Positions 40,671 through 49,529 of a stretch of DNA of 64,000 nucleotides are shown here, piece by piece; position 1 is the stretch's first letter, and each line of letters opens with the position of its first letter. The notes under the pieces were generated by a model. The model did no database searches. It had not been told where the DNA came from and was given only the letters and a program-made list of their open reading frames with translations. The position numbers were made by a program, and so were the translations under genes. Source of the stretch: Pseudoroseicyclus_A sp041714655 (GTDB taxonomy: Bacteria > Pseudomonadota > Alphaproteobacteria > Rhodobacterales > Rhodobacteraceae); the NCBI RefSeq assembly GCF_041714655.1, contig NZ_CP168219.1, positions 2,294,001-2,358,000 of the forward strand, in the 5' to 3' direction.

Positions 40671-41714
40671 ATGCGCTATCGCAAACTCGGCCCCTCGGGG
40701 CTTCTCGTCTCGGAACTCTGCCTCGGCACCATGACCTTCGGCGGCGAGGGAGATCTCTGGGGCAAGATCGGCCAGCTCGGTCAGGACGAGGCCGACGGGC
40801 TCGTGAAGACCGCGCTCGACGCCGGCATCAACTTCATCGACACGGCGAATGTCTACGGCTTCGGCAATTCCGAGCGGATCCTCGGACAGAGCCTACGCAA
40901 CCTCGGCGTGCCCCGCGACGAGGTGGTGATCGCCACCAAGGCCATGGGCGTGATGTCCGAGGGCCCGAACGGCGCCGGCGCCTCGCGCTATCACCTCCTC
41001 TCCCAGGCGGAGGAGAGCCTGAAGCGCCTGCAACTCGACCATATCGACCTCTACCAGATCCACGGCTTCGACTCGCTGACCCCGCTGGACGAGACGCTGG
41101 AGGCGCTGGATACGCTCGTCCGCCATGGCAAGGTCCGCTACATCGGGCTCTCCAACTGGGCGGCCTGGCAGATCATGAAGGCCATCGGCATCGCCGGCGC
41201 TCGGCAATTGGCGCCTATCCTGTCGCTACAGGCCTATTACACGCTCGTCGGCCGCGATCTCGAGCGCGAGCTGGCGCCGATGCTGAAGGATCAGGGGATG
41301 GGCCTGATGGTCTGGTCGCCGCTGGCGGGCGGCTATCTCTCGGGCAAGTATTCCGGCGAGGGAGCCGGCACGGAGGGGCGGCGCAAGGCCTTCGACTTCC
41401 CGCCCGTGAACCGCGAGCGCGGCGAGCCGGCGATCGAGGCGATGCGGGGCATGGCCGAATCGCGGGGCGCCAGCATCGCGCAGATCGCGCTGGCCTGGCT
41501 CCTCCATCAGGAGGTGGTGACGAGCGTCCTCGTCGGCGCCAAGCGGCCCGAGCAGCTCACCGACAATATCGGCGCGACGGAGATCCGGCTCGGCGATGAC
41601 GAGCTCGCCACGCTCGACGGGCTGACGGCGCTGCCGCCCGAGTATCCCGGCTGGATGCTGGAGCGGCAGGGCACCTACCGGACCGGCAAGCACCAGCCCG
41701 GCCGCCCCGCCTGA
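40671..41714 (+). CDS. Aldo/keto reductase
   Basis: A 347-residue NADPH-dependent TIM-barrel reductase of the potassium-channel-beta/YghZ-like branch. The catalytic tetrad is Asp57, Tyr62 (NFIDTANVYGFGNSE), Lys90 (VIATKAMG) and His131 (YQIHGFD). QAYYTLVGRDLERELAPM and SVLVGAKRPEQLTDNI carry the cofactor-binding residues. An AGGA-type ribosome-binding site precedes the ATG. The probable role is detoxifying reactive aldehydes or quinones under control of the divergent AraC protein; the substrate is inference. Confidence 0.92.
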   Translation: MRYRKLGPSGLLVSELCLGTMTFGGEGDLWGKIGQLGQDEADGLVKTALDAGINFIDTANVYGFGNSERILGQSLRNLGVPRDEVVIATKAMGVMSEGPNGAGASRYHLLSQAEESLKRLQLDHIDLYQIHGFDSLTPLDETLEALDTLVRHGKVRYIGLSNWAAWQIMKAIGIAGARQLAPILSLQAYYTLVGRDLERELAPMLKDQGMGLMVWSPLAGGYLSGKYSGEGAGTEGRRKAFDFPPVNRERGEPAIEAMRGMAESRGASIAQIALAWLLHQEVVTSVLVGAKRPEQLTDNIGATEIRLGDDELATLDGLTALPPEYPGWMLERQGTYRTGKHQPGRPA

Positions 41715-41813
41715 GCGGGACGCGGCGCGCCGGGATCCCCTCGGCGCGCCGACGCTTGACGAATCCGACTCTTTCGCTCAGGTATTGGGAGACCTCTCAG
41801 CCGGAGCCCCGCC

Positions 41814-42278
41814 ATGCCAGCCTCCTCCCCCCTGCCGCCGCGCGGCGCCGCCCCCGTCGGCCAGCTCGCCGAGCTCGGCACGATCGAGACCGGCGCCGTC
41901 CTGGCCCTCCGGCTCTGGGGCGACGGGGCGCAGGGCGATCTCGGCCTCTCCGGCGCCGGGCTCGATGCGCTGGGGGGCGCCATGACGCTCCTCGCGCGCC
42001 ACGGCCGCCGGCGGCTGATGCGGCATGGCACCACCTGCGCCTGCCTCGGCGGCGACGAGGCCTGCTTCGCGCAGCTCGTCGCCCTCGCCGCCGCCGGCGA
42101 GGAGGAAGAGGCGCTGATGCTGGCGATGCTGATGGTGCGCGGCGACCGCGCGCCGGAATTGTCGCACCATGCCGGCTGCCTCGGCCGGGCCATCGCCGCG
42201 GCCTGCGCCCGCGCCCACATGTCCGGCGGGGACTCCCCCGCGCCCCGGACGCATCCGGGCCATGTGGTGCTGCACTGA
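41814..42278 (+). CDS. Conserved hypothetical protein
   Basis: A 154-residue protein not assigned to a named family. GC-ending codon use and the frame continuity favour the plus strand over a similar-length open frame on the minus strand. Recognisable features are VLALRLWGDG, a His/Cys-rich MRHGTTCACLGGDEACFAQLV, ELSHHAGCLGRAI and HVVLH at the end; the Cys/His residues could bind metal. It lies between the aldo-keto reductase gene and the DUF1178 gene, and a protein like this often precedes DUF1178 in Rhodobacteraceae. Function unknown. Confidence 0.6.
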   Translation: MPASSPLPPRGAAPVGQLAELGTIETGAVLALRLWGDGAQGDLGLSGAGLDALGGAMTLLARHGRRRLMRHGTTCACLGGDEACFAQLVALAAAGEEEEALMLAMLMVRGDRAPELSHHAGCLGRAIAAACARAHMSGGDSPAPRTHPGHVVLH

Positions 42279-42368
42279 CCCCCATTGCTGCGGCGCCCGG
42301 ACGGCTTATGTTAAGGATTCTCCGGCACAATCCCGCCGGGGCCGACCGATGCCGCGACAGATTGGGCC

Positions 42369-42791
42369 ATGATCCGCTACGCACTCTCCTGTGCCGAAGG
42401 GCATGAATTCGAAAGCTGGTTCGCCAGCGCCGATGCCTATGACACGCTCGCCGCCACCGGTCATCTGAGCTGCGCGGTCTGCGGCTCGCCCAAGGTCTCC
42501 AAGCGCCTCATGGCGCCCGCCGTCGCGGCGGAGGAGCCGGCCGACAAGTCCAGGCTCGGCACCCCCCGGACCGAGGTGGAGCAGGCGCTCGCCGAATACC
42601 GCCGCAAGGTGGAGGCCGAGAGCGATTACGTCGGCCTCTCCTTCGCCGAGGAGGCGCGCGCCATGCACGATGGCGACCGGCCGAAGCGCTCGATCTACGG
42701 CGAGGCACGGCTGGAAGAGGCGAAGCGCCTCATCGAAGACGGCATTCCTGTCGCCCCCCTGCCCTTCCGCCCCCGCGCCAAGTCCAACTGA
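42369..42791 (+). CDS. DUF1178 protein
   Basis: A 140-residue protein with the DUF1178 pattern: MIRYALSCAEGHEFESWF at the N-terminus, CAVCGSPKVSKRLMAPAV (Cys37, Cys40), and a conserved C-terminal SFAEEARAMHDGDRPKRSIYGEARLEEAKRLIEDGIPVAPLPF. The Cys/His residues near the start (Cys8, His12, CxxC) are arranged like a zinc ribbon, suggesting a small nucleic-acid- or protein-binding factor; that is inference. The ATG at 42369 agrees with the family. Confidence 0.9.
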   Translation: MIRYALSCAEGHEFESWFASADAYDTLAATGHLSCAVCGSPKVSKRLMAPAVAAEEPADKSRLGTPRTEVEQALAEYRRKVEAESDYVGLSFAEEARAMHDGDRPKRSIYGEARLEEAKRLIEDGIPVAPLPFRPRAKSN

Positions 42792-42826
42792 GCCCCCCGC
42801 AGCGCTCCGGCGTCCTCCGTGCCGGC

Positions 42827-42955
42827 GGATGCGAGGGGCTGTCTGCCCCTCGCGCTCCCCGAAGGTATTTCGAAAGGGGCAGAGGCAGATGCGCCCCCCT
42901 GCTCTTGCCCCTTTTCAAATACCTCGGGGGTGTGGGGGCAGAGCTCCCACGCAGC
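42827..42955. repeat. Hairpin-mosaic intergenic repeats, copies 7a and 7b
   Basis: 7a (42827-42886): GCGAGGGGC-TGTCT-GCCCCTCGC hairpin, then CGAAGGTATTTCGAAAGGGG; it is the reverse-complement relative of 26061-26116. 7b (42908-42955), in reverse: CCTTTTCAAATACCTCGGGG, then GTGTGGGGGCAGAGCTCCCAC. The two face each other in the 240-base gap between the DUF1178 gene and lysC. Confidence 0.65.
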
Positions 42956-43031
42956 TCTCGCCCACGCGCAGCCATTGCGGAGCCCGCACCGCTTGATTAA
43001 GACCCGCCCGGACGTTTGACGGGAAGACCTC

Positions 43032-44270
43032 ATGCCCATTCTGGTGATGAAATTCGGCGGCACCTCGGTCGCCACGATCGACCGCATCCAGCGGGCCGCC
43101 AAGCGGGTCTCGCTCGAGGTCGCCAAGGGCTACGACGTGATCGTCATCGTCTCGGCCATGGCCGGCAAGACCAACGAGCTGGTCGGCTGGGTGGGCGAGA
43201 CCTCGCCGCTCTATGACGCGCGCGAATACGATGCCGTCGTCTCGTCGGGCGAGAACGTCACCGCCGGGCTCATGGCGCTCCGCCTGCAGGAGATGGACGT
43301 GCCCGCCCGCTCCTGGCAGGGCTGGCAGGTGCCGGTGAAGACCACCTCCGCCCATGGCTCGGCGCGGATCGAGGCGATCCCGACCGATAACATCCTGAAG
43401 AAATTTGCCGAAGGCATGCGCGTCGCCGTGGTCGCCGGCTTCCAGGGCGTCAGCCCCGAGGGCCGGATCACCACGCTCGGCCGCGGCGGCTCGGATACGA
43501 CCGCCGTCGCCTTCGCCGCCGCCTTCGATGCCGAGCGCTGCGACATCTACACCGATGTCGACGGTGTCTATACGACCGACCCGCGCCTCTGCGAGAAGGC
43601 CCGCAAGCTCGACCGCATCGCCTTCGAGGAGATGCTGGAGCTCGCCTCGCTCGGCGCCAAGGTCCTGCAGACCCGCTCCGTCGAGCTGGCGATGCGCTAC
43701 AAGGTGAAGCTGCGGGTGCTCTCCAGCTTCGAGGAACCGTCTGACGCGGCCGGCACCCTGGTCTGCGACGAGGAGGACATCGTGGAAAGCAACGTGATCT
43801 CGGGCATCGCCCATTCCCGCGACGAGGCGAAGATGACGCTGATCTCGGTCGCCGACCGCCCCGGCATCGCCGCCGCCATCTTCGGGCCGCTGGCCGAGGC
43901 GGGCGTGAACGTCGACATGATCGTGCAGAACATCTCGGAAGACGGCCGCACGGACATGACCTTCTCCTGCCCGACCGACCAGGTGCTCCGCGCCCAGACG
44001 GCGCTGGAGGCGGCGCGGGATGCGGGACACATCAACTTCCACGACCTCGATTGCGACAATGGCGTCGCCAAGGTGTCCGCCGTCGGCATCGGTATGCGGA
44101 GCCACGCGGGCGTCGCCGCCAAGATGTTCAAGGTGCTGGCCGAGGAGCGGATCAACATCAAGGTCATCACCACGTCGGAGATCAAGATCTCCGTCCTGAT
44201 CGACCGCAAGTACATGGAGCTGGCCGTGCAGGCGCTCCATGATGCCTTCGGGCTCGACAAGGCCGCCTGA
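43032..44270 (+). CDS. lysC: Aspartate kinase
   Basis: A 412-residue monofunctional aspartokinase, first step of the lysine/threonine/methionine pathway: L-aspartate + ATP to aspartyl phosphate. KFGGTSV is at 7-13 (ATP/aspartate site), SAMAGKTNEL, VVSSGENVTAGLMA, GRGGSDTTAVAFA, YTDVDGVYTTDPR. Two C-terminal ACT domains (about 270-340 and 350-410; TLISVADRPGIAAAIF, VSAVGIGMRSHAGVAAKMFKVLAEERINIKVI) bind the feedback amino acids. Length is normal. A G/C triple repeat (CGGGCGCCCC units, 44273-44303) follows it and may act as a terminator. Confidence 0.96.
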   Translation: MPILVMKFGGTSVATIDRIQRAAKRVSLEVAKGYDVIVIVSAMAGKTNELVGWVGETSPLYDAREYDAVVSSGENVTAGLMALRLQEMDVPARSWQGWQVPVKTTSAHGSARIEAIPTDNILKKFAEGMRVAVVAGFQGVSPEGRITTLGRGGSDTTAVAFAAAFDAERCDIYTDVDGVYTTDPRLCEKARKLDRIAFEEMLELASLGAKVLQTRSVELAMRYKVKLRVLSSFEEPSDAAGTLVCDEEDIVESNVISGIAHSRDEAKMTLISVADRPGIAAAIFGPLAEAGVNVDMIVQNISEDGRTDMTFSCPTDQVLRAQTALEAARDAGHINFHDLDCDNGVAKVSAVGIGMRSHAGVAAKMFKVLAEERINIKVITTSEIKISVLIDRKYMELAVQALHDAFGLDKAA

Positions 44271-44352
44271 GCGGGCGCCCCCCCGGGCGCCCCCCGGGCG
44301 CCCCGCTGCCGAGATCCTTGCGCCACGCCGCCCGGGCGGCCACCATGGGCGC

Positions 44353-45006
44353 ATGATCCGGCGCCTCGCCCTTCTCGCCTCGCTCAGCGCCGCCCCGGCG
44401 GCCGCCTGCGATACGGCGCTCCTTCTGACCATCGACGTCTCCAATTCCGTCGACACCGCCGAATACCGGCTGCAGGTGGACGGGCTGGCCGATGCGCTCC
44501 TCGATCCCGAGATCGCCCAGGCCGCCGTCGACGGCCAGGTGGCGCTGGCGGTGATGCAATGGTCGGGCGAGGATCGTCAGGCGCTGTCGATCCCCTGGCG
44601 CCGCATCGGGACGGCGGCGGATCTGCCCGCCCTCGCCGCAGAGGCGCGCGCCCTGCCGCGGGCCTTCACCCTCTCCGACACCGCGCCGGCGGAGGCGATC
44701 TTCGCCGCCCTGCCGCTCTTCGCCGAGACGGCCGATTGCCGGCGCCATGTCATCGACATCTCCGGCGACGGCACCGCCAATGCGGGGCGGGACGTCGCGC
44801 TCTCGCGGGCCGCCGCCGAGCGCGCCGGCGTCACCATCAACGCCATCGCCATCGAGGCTCTGGGCCGCGGCCTGCCGATCACCGGCTTCTACGCCCGCCG
44901 CGTCACCACGCGCGACGGGTTCACCGTCACCGCCCGCAGCCACGCCGCCTATCCCGCGGCCATCCGCCGCAAGATCCTGCGCGAACTCGCGCGCGTCTTC
45001 GGCTGA
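44353..45006 (+). CDS. DUF1194 / VWA-like exported protein
   Basis: A 217-residue protein with a signal peptide (ending AAPAAA, about 18) and a von Willebrand A-type fold. The metal-ion site DVSNSVD (residues 28-34) has the DxSxS MIDAS pattern, and VIDISGDGTANAG supplies a second acidic/Gly segment, as in DUF1194. VTINAIAIEALGRGLPITGFYARRVTTRDGFTVTARSHAAYPAAIRRKILREL is the conserved C-terminal half. The frame is open upstream, but this ATG begins the signal. The protein is probably periplasmic and binds a partner through Mg2+; role unknown. Confidence 0.85.
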   Translation: MIRRLALLASLSAAPAAACDTALLLTIDVSNSVDTAEYRLQVDGLADALLDPEIAQAAVDGQVALAVMQWSGEDRQALSIPWRRIGTAADLPALAAEARALPRAFTLSDTAPAEAIFAALPLFAETADCRRHVIDISGDGTANAGRDVALSRAAAERAGVTINAIAIEALGRGLPITGFYARRVTTRDGFTVTARSHAAYPAAIRRKILRELARVFG

Positions 45007-45115
45007 GGCCCCCGTCCCCCGGGGCACCTCGCCCCGGCCGCATCCGCCCTTTTCTCTGCCGGCGAATCCCTTATGCTCCCGCACGTCCCCCCGAAGGCAG
45101 AAGAGCGAGCCTCCC

Positions 45116-45586
45116 TTGTCTCAATCCATCGACTACGGAAAGATGATGCACCGGGCGCTCCGCGGCCTGATCCAGGCCGTGCTCACCCGGGTCTCGGACG
45201 AGGGCCTGCCGGGCGCGCACCATTTCTTCATCACCTTCGACACGCGGCATCCCGGCGTCGCCATCGCCGACTGGCTGACGGATCGCTATCCCGAAGAGAT
45301 GACGATCGTCCTGCAGCATTGGTTCGCCGATCTGGAGGTGGGGGACGACGGCTTTGGCGTCACGCTCAACTTCGGCGACAAGCCCGAGCCGCTCTACATC
45401 CCCTTCGACGCCATCCGCACCTTCGTCGACCCCTCCGTCGAATTCGGTCTGCGCTTCGAGACGCAGGATGAAGACAGCGACGAGGATGACGACGAGGACG
45501 CGCCCGAGGCGGACGAGGCGGAGGAGGACGACGCCCCCCGCAAGGATGCCGAGGTCGTCAGCCTCGACAGCTTCCGCAAGAGCTGA
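45116..45586 (+). CDS. sspB: SspB, ClpXP protease specificity-enhancing factor (alpha type)
   Basis: A 156-residue adaptor that delivers ssrA-tagged and other proteins to ClpXP. The body (HHFFITFDTRHPGVAIADWLTDRYPEEMTIVLQHWFADLEV... FGVTLNFGDKPEPLYIPFDAIRTFVDPSVEFGLRFE) matches alphaproteobacterial SspB. The acidic linker EDSDEDDDEDAPEADEAEEDD leads to the short ClpX-binding tail EVVSLDSFRKS. The start is inferred as TTG at 45116 because family members begin right there (SQSIDYGKMMHRALRG) and no upstream ATG fits; only a weak GAAGGCAGAAGAG precedes it. An ATG 26 bases downstream is an alternative. Confidence 0.9.
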   Translation: MSQSIDYGKMMHRALRGLIQAVLTRVSDEGLPGAHHFFITFDTRHPGVAIADWLTDRYPEEMTIVLQHWFADLEVGDDGFGVTLNFGDKPEPLYIPFDAIRTFVDPSVEFGLRFETQDEDSDEDDDEDAPEADEAEEDDAPRKDAEVVSLDSFRKS

Positions 45587-45598
45587 GGGGCGTGCCCT

Positions 45599-46462
45599 TC
45601 AATCCCGCTCGTCCTTCAGGACGAGATTGAAGAGCCGGCCCTTCACCACCCAGCCGACGCCGAAGGCGACGAGGGCCGCGAATTCGCACCAGAACATCCC
45701 GTCCTTCGGCTTCCACCAGGCAAAGCCGTCGCCCCGCATCACGTCCTTCATGACGAATTGCGCCAGCATCAGCCCGGCCGCCACGGCGATGACCAGCGCG
45801 GTTGCGTAGTAGATCATGTTGCGCGTCGCCTTGGTGCGGGTGATCCGGCCCGTCCCGTCCGTCTGCTCGCCTGTCGATTTCGCCGGGAAGATCCGCAGCG
45901 CGTACCAGAGGAGGAAGAGGAAGAGCACGATGGCGCTCACGTAGTGGAACACCTCCGCCGCCGGCACGAAGCGGAAGGCATCGGCCCCGAAAAGCTCGAA
46001 GCGCGGCAGCGGGCCGCCGGAGGCCTCGTCGATCACCAGCGCCGCCCCGCCGTCGAAGCTCATGAGCGGCCGGCCGGTGAAGCCCCGCCCGTCGTCGCAG
46101 CCATGCTGCGATGTGGGGAAGAGCGCCACGGCGATGGCCGCGACCCCGGCGATGCTGGCGAGCACGTTCTCCATCAGCCGGTCGCCGCGATAGGCGATGA
46201 GGAAGGCGCCGATGAAGGCGAGGGCGGCGACGAAGACCGTCCCCGGAAAGGCGCTGTAATAGAAATGGCTGATGGAATCGCGCATGCATTCGCCCGTCGC
46301 CTTCGGCCAGAGCCAGAGGAAGACCGGCAGGAGGATCGCGACGAGGCCGACCAAGCTCGCCATGATCTTCTCGTTCAGCCTGTAGTGCCGTTCGGCGGCC
46401 AGGCGCATCGCCCCCGGCGCCACGCGCCGCTCCGGCGCCAGTTTCGTCAGCATCTGCCGCAT
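45599..46462 (-). CDS. Hypothetical multi-pass membrane protein
   Basis: A 287-residue protein with about six membrane helices (about 33-52, 67-90, 96-115, 170-188, 215-235, 258-276). The conserved-looking part is GECMRDSISHFYYSAFPGTVFVAALAFIGAFLIAYRG, followed by SQHGCDDGR. I do not recognise a named family. A longer upstream frame is a shadow of fumC. It is divergent from fumC and its stop lies 13 bases beyond the convergent sspB stop. Codon use is like its neighbours. Confidence 0.7.
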   Translation of the reverse strand: MRQMLTKLAPERRVAPGAMRLAAERHYRLNEKIMASLVGLVAILLPVFLWLWPKATGECMRDSISHFYYSAFPGTVFVAALAFIGAFLIAYRGDRLMENVLASIAGVAAIAVALFPTSQHGCDDGRGFTGRPLMSFDGGAALVIDEASGGPLPRFELFGADAFRFVPAAEVFHYVSAIVLFLFLLWYALRIFPAKSTGEQTDGTGRITRTKATRNMIYYATALVIAVAAGLMLAQFVMKDVMRGDGFAWWKPKDGMFWCEFAALVAFGVGWVVKGRLFNLVLKDERD

Positions 46463-46657
46463 GATCCGCCCCCTGCCGGCTCCAACCCGCTGGCGTCGAG
46501 ACTGCCCTGCCCATGCGGCAGGCGCCAAGCCCGGAATTCCTGCCCTCATGCGGCCGGCCCTGCGACGCCCCGCCGTGCCGCCGCCGTGCCGCCGCCGATT
46601 GAACTGGCCTGCCCCGAGGGCTAGACACGCGCCAGCTTTGCCGCAGGGAGAGAGACA

Positions 46658-48049
<1,392 letters not shown>

Positions 48050-48087
48050 GGCTGCGGGGGAGGCAATGGGCAACGGATGGCCCTTGG

Positions 48088-48290
48088 CGTAGGGTGGGTT
48101 TGCAACCTACCTGCCCGGCCCGCCAACGGCACCACGGCCCGCACGCCGGCCCGTGGGGTGGCGCCCCGACGCCGGTGCGGTGCGCTTTATGGCGCGACCC
48201 ACCTCCCCGCTCCGAGCGAAGCACACAGCCCCACCAGAGCGCCAGCCCGCGGCGACGGGCCGGCGCTCGCGCGGCGGCCTGCGGCCTTGA
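48088..48290. repeat. 24-bp-ended structured repeat element, copy C (partial)
   Basis: The left end (48088-48111) matches the 24-base terminal sequence with about three changes. Inside, GGTGCGCTTTATGGCGCGACCCACC, CCCCACCAGAGCGCCAGCCCGCG and GGCCGGCGCTCGC match the interior of copies A and B in the same orientation. The right-hand terminal sequence is missing, and the tail from about 48270 diverges. It lies in the roughly 307-base gap between fumC and the next minus-strand gene. Confidence 0.7.
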
Positions 48291-48356
48291 TTCCGCGCGG
48301 GGGGATCAGGCGGCGACGGTTCTCCAGCGGCCTACGGCGGGCCTCCCCCCCTCCTC

Positions 48357-48806
48357 TCAGAAGAACCCGCAATCCCGCGCCAGCACCTGACTGATCGCCG
48401 TGTCGGAGCCGTTCAGCCGCACATTGCCGAGCTCGCCGCGGCGGTAGAGCCCGAGCTTGAGAAGGCTGCCGATGCGCAGCCCCTCCACCGTGCTCTCCGC
48501 CATCTCCATCGAATCGAACTCCAGAAGGCAGCTCCCGCCGGTGCATTGCGCCGCGATGAGCTGCTCGCCGTAGCTGTCGACCTCCCAGACGAAGATGTCG
48601 CTCTCGGCGCCCGGGTCGTAGCCCTTCACGAGCACGGCCGGCAGCCCGCCATTGCCGCATTCGACAACGACGGAGAGCCCGCGCTCGCCCATGCCGATGG
48701 CCTGGCCGGAGGACAGCGGGCCGGGGTCGTAGAACCACTGCGCGGCGGCGGGGGCGGCGAGGAAAGCAAGGGCCGCGGCGAAGGTCGAGGCGAGAGGAAT
48801 GCGCAT
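48357..48806 (-). CDS. Exported hypothetical protein
   Basis: A 149-residue protein with a signal peptide (MRIPLASTFAAALAFLAAPAAAQ). The mature part starts WFYDPGPLSSGQAIGMGERGLSVVVECGNGGLPAVLVKGYDP and has four Cys (ECGN, AQCTGGSC, ARDCGFF), likely disulfides. A GGAG lies 8 bases before this ATG; an upstream in-frame ATG at 48836 is less likely. I do not recognise the family. It could be a secreted small domain with an 'LSVVVECGNGGLPAVLV' repeat-like core. It is convergent with fumC and divergent from the DUF4169 gene. Confidence 0.65.
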   Translation of the reverse strand: MRIPLASTFAAALAFLAAPAAAQWFYDPGPLSSGQAIGMGERGLSVVVECGNGGLPAVLVKGYDPGAESDIFVWEVDSYGEQLIAAQCTGGSCLLEFDSMEMAESTVEGLRIGSLLKLGLYRRGELGNVRLNGSDTAISQVLARDCGFF

Positions 48807-48966
48807 GACGGGACTCCGGAAAAGGTCACAGGACAATGCGCCGAGAGTGGCGTCGCGCCCGAGCTCCGGTCAAGGTGGGAATGCCCGCCGCTTTTCCCCC
48901 TCCCGGCCCCGCGCTAGGATGGCGAGGCGGCGGGGGCCGCCAGAGCGCCGGCAAAAGGGAGGGCCG

Positions 48967-49206
48967 ATGGCCGAAATCGTCAACTTCCGCCGCGCCCGCA
49001 GGGCCCGTGCCCGCAGCGACGCCCGCCAGGCCGCGGACGAGAACGCCGCCCGCTTCGGGCGGACGAAGGCCGAGCGCCGGCTCGAGGAGGCGCGCGCGGT
49101 GAAGGACGAGGCGCGGCTCGACGGGCACCGGCTCGAGCCGGAAGACCCCGACCCCGACCCCGACGCCGACCCCGACCCCGACCCCGACCCCGACGGGACG
49201 CCATGA
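48967..49206 (+). CDS. DUF4169 protein with Asp-Pro tail
   Basis: A 79-residue protein, MAEIVNFRRARRARARSDARQ... ENAARFGRTKAERRLEEARA... LDGHRLE, which is the DUF4169 pattern: very basic, helical, and usually about 60 residues. Here a tail of (Asp-Pro) repeats extends it. The frame is open far upstream, but GGGAGG lies before the ATG at 48967. Its stop overlaps the ribbon-helix-helix gene (ATGA), a pairing that recurs beside fumC and sspB in this bacterial family. Function unknown; nucleic-acid binding is plausible from charge. Confidence 0.85.
   Translation: MAEIVNFRRARRARARSDARQAADENAARFGRTKAERRLEEARAVKDEARLDGHRLEPEDPDPDPDADPDPDPDPDGTP
49144..49194 (+). repeat. GACCCC hexanucleotide repeat within the DUF4169 gene
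   Basis: Eight GAC-CCC-like units (one changed to GAC-GCC) encode Asp-Pro repeats. Length change by whole units would keep the reading frame and change only the tail length. Confidence 0.85.
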
Positions 49207-49424
49207 GCGACGGCCGGCCGGTCAAGCGCTCGCTGACGCTGAAGGGCCACCGCACCTCCGTCTCGCTCGAAGACAGCTTCTGGCGGGAGTTCCGCCGGCT
49301 CGCCACCGCACGGGGCACCGGGATCAACGGTCTCGCGGCCGAGATCGACGATGGCCGGGGCGAGGTGGGGCTCGCCAGCGCCATCCGCGTCTTCGTTCTG
49401 GCCGAGGTGAAGGCCGGACGGTAG
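49203..49424 (+). CDS. Ribbon-helix-helix domain protein (RHH_4)
   Basis: A 73-residue protein: PVKRSLTLKGHRTSVSLEDSFWREFRRLATARGTGINGLAAEIDDGRGEVGLASAIRVFVL. The short basic strand (KRSLTLKGHRTSVSLE) followed by two helices is the ribbon-helix-helix DNA-binding fold of the RHH_4 group. It starts by ATGA overlap with the DUF4169 gene. It probably regulates a local target; no operator was identified. Confidence 0.88.
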   Translation: MSDGRPVKRSLTLKGHRTSVSLEDSFWREFRRLATARGTGINGLAAEIDDGRGEVGLASAIRVFVLAEVKAGR

Positions 49425-49529
49425 TCGCGCGCGGGGGCCGACGCCCCCTCGGCATCTGAAGATGAGCGGCGGCGCTGGCACTCCCGGGGAGGGGCTGGCA
49501 TGTAGGGCCCGAAGGAAAGGGCGAAAGAC

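Noticed and set aside
41778..42275. Minus-strand open frame opposite the hypothetical gene at 41814
   Set aside because: Its codons lack the G/C third-position bias seen in the plus frame, and its start lies over unlikely Arg/His-rich sequence.
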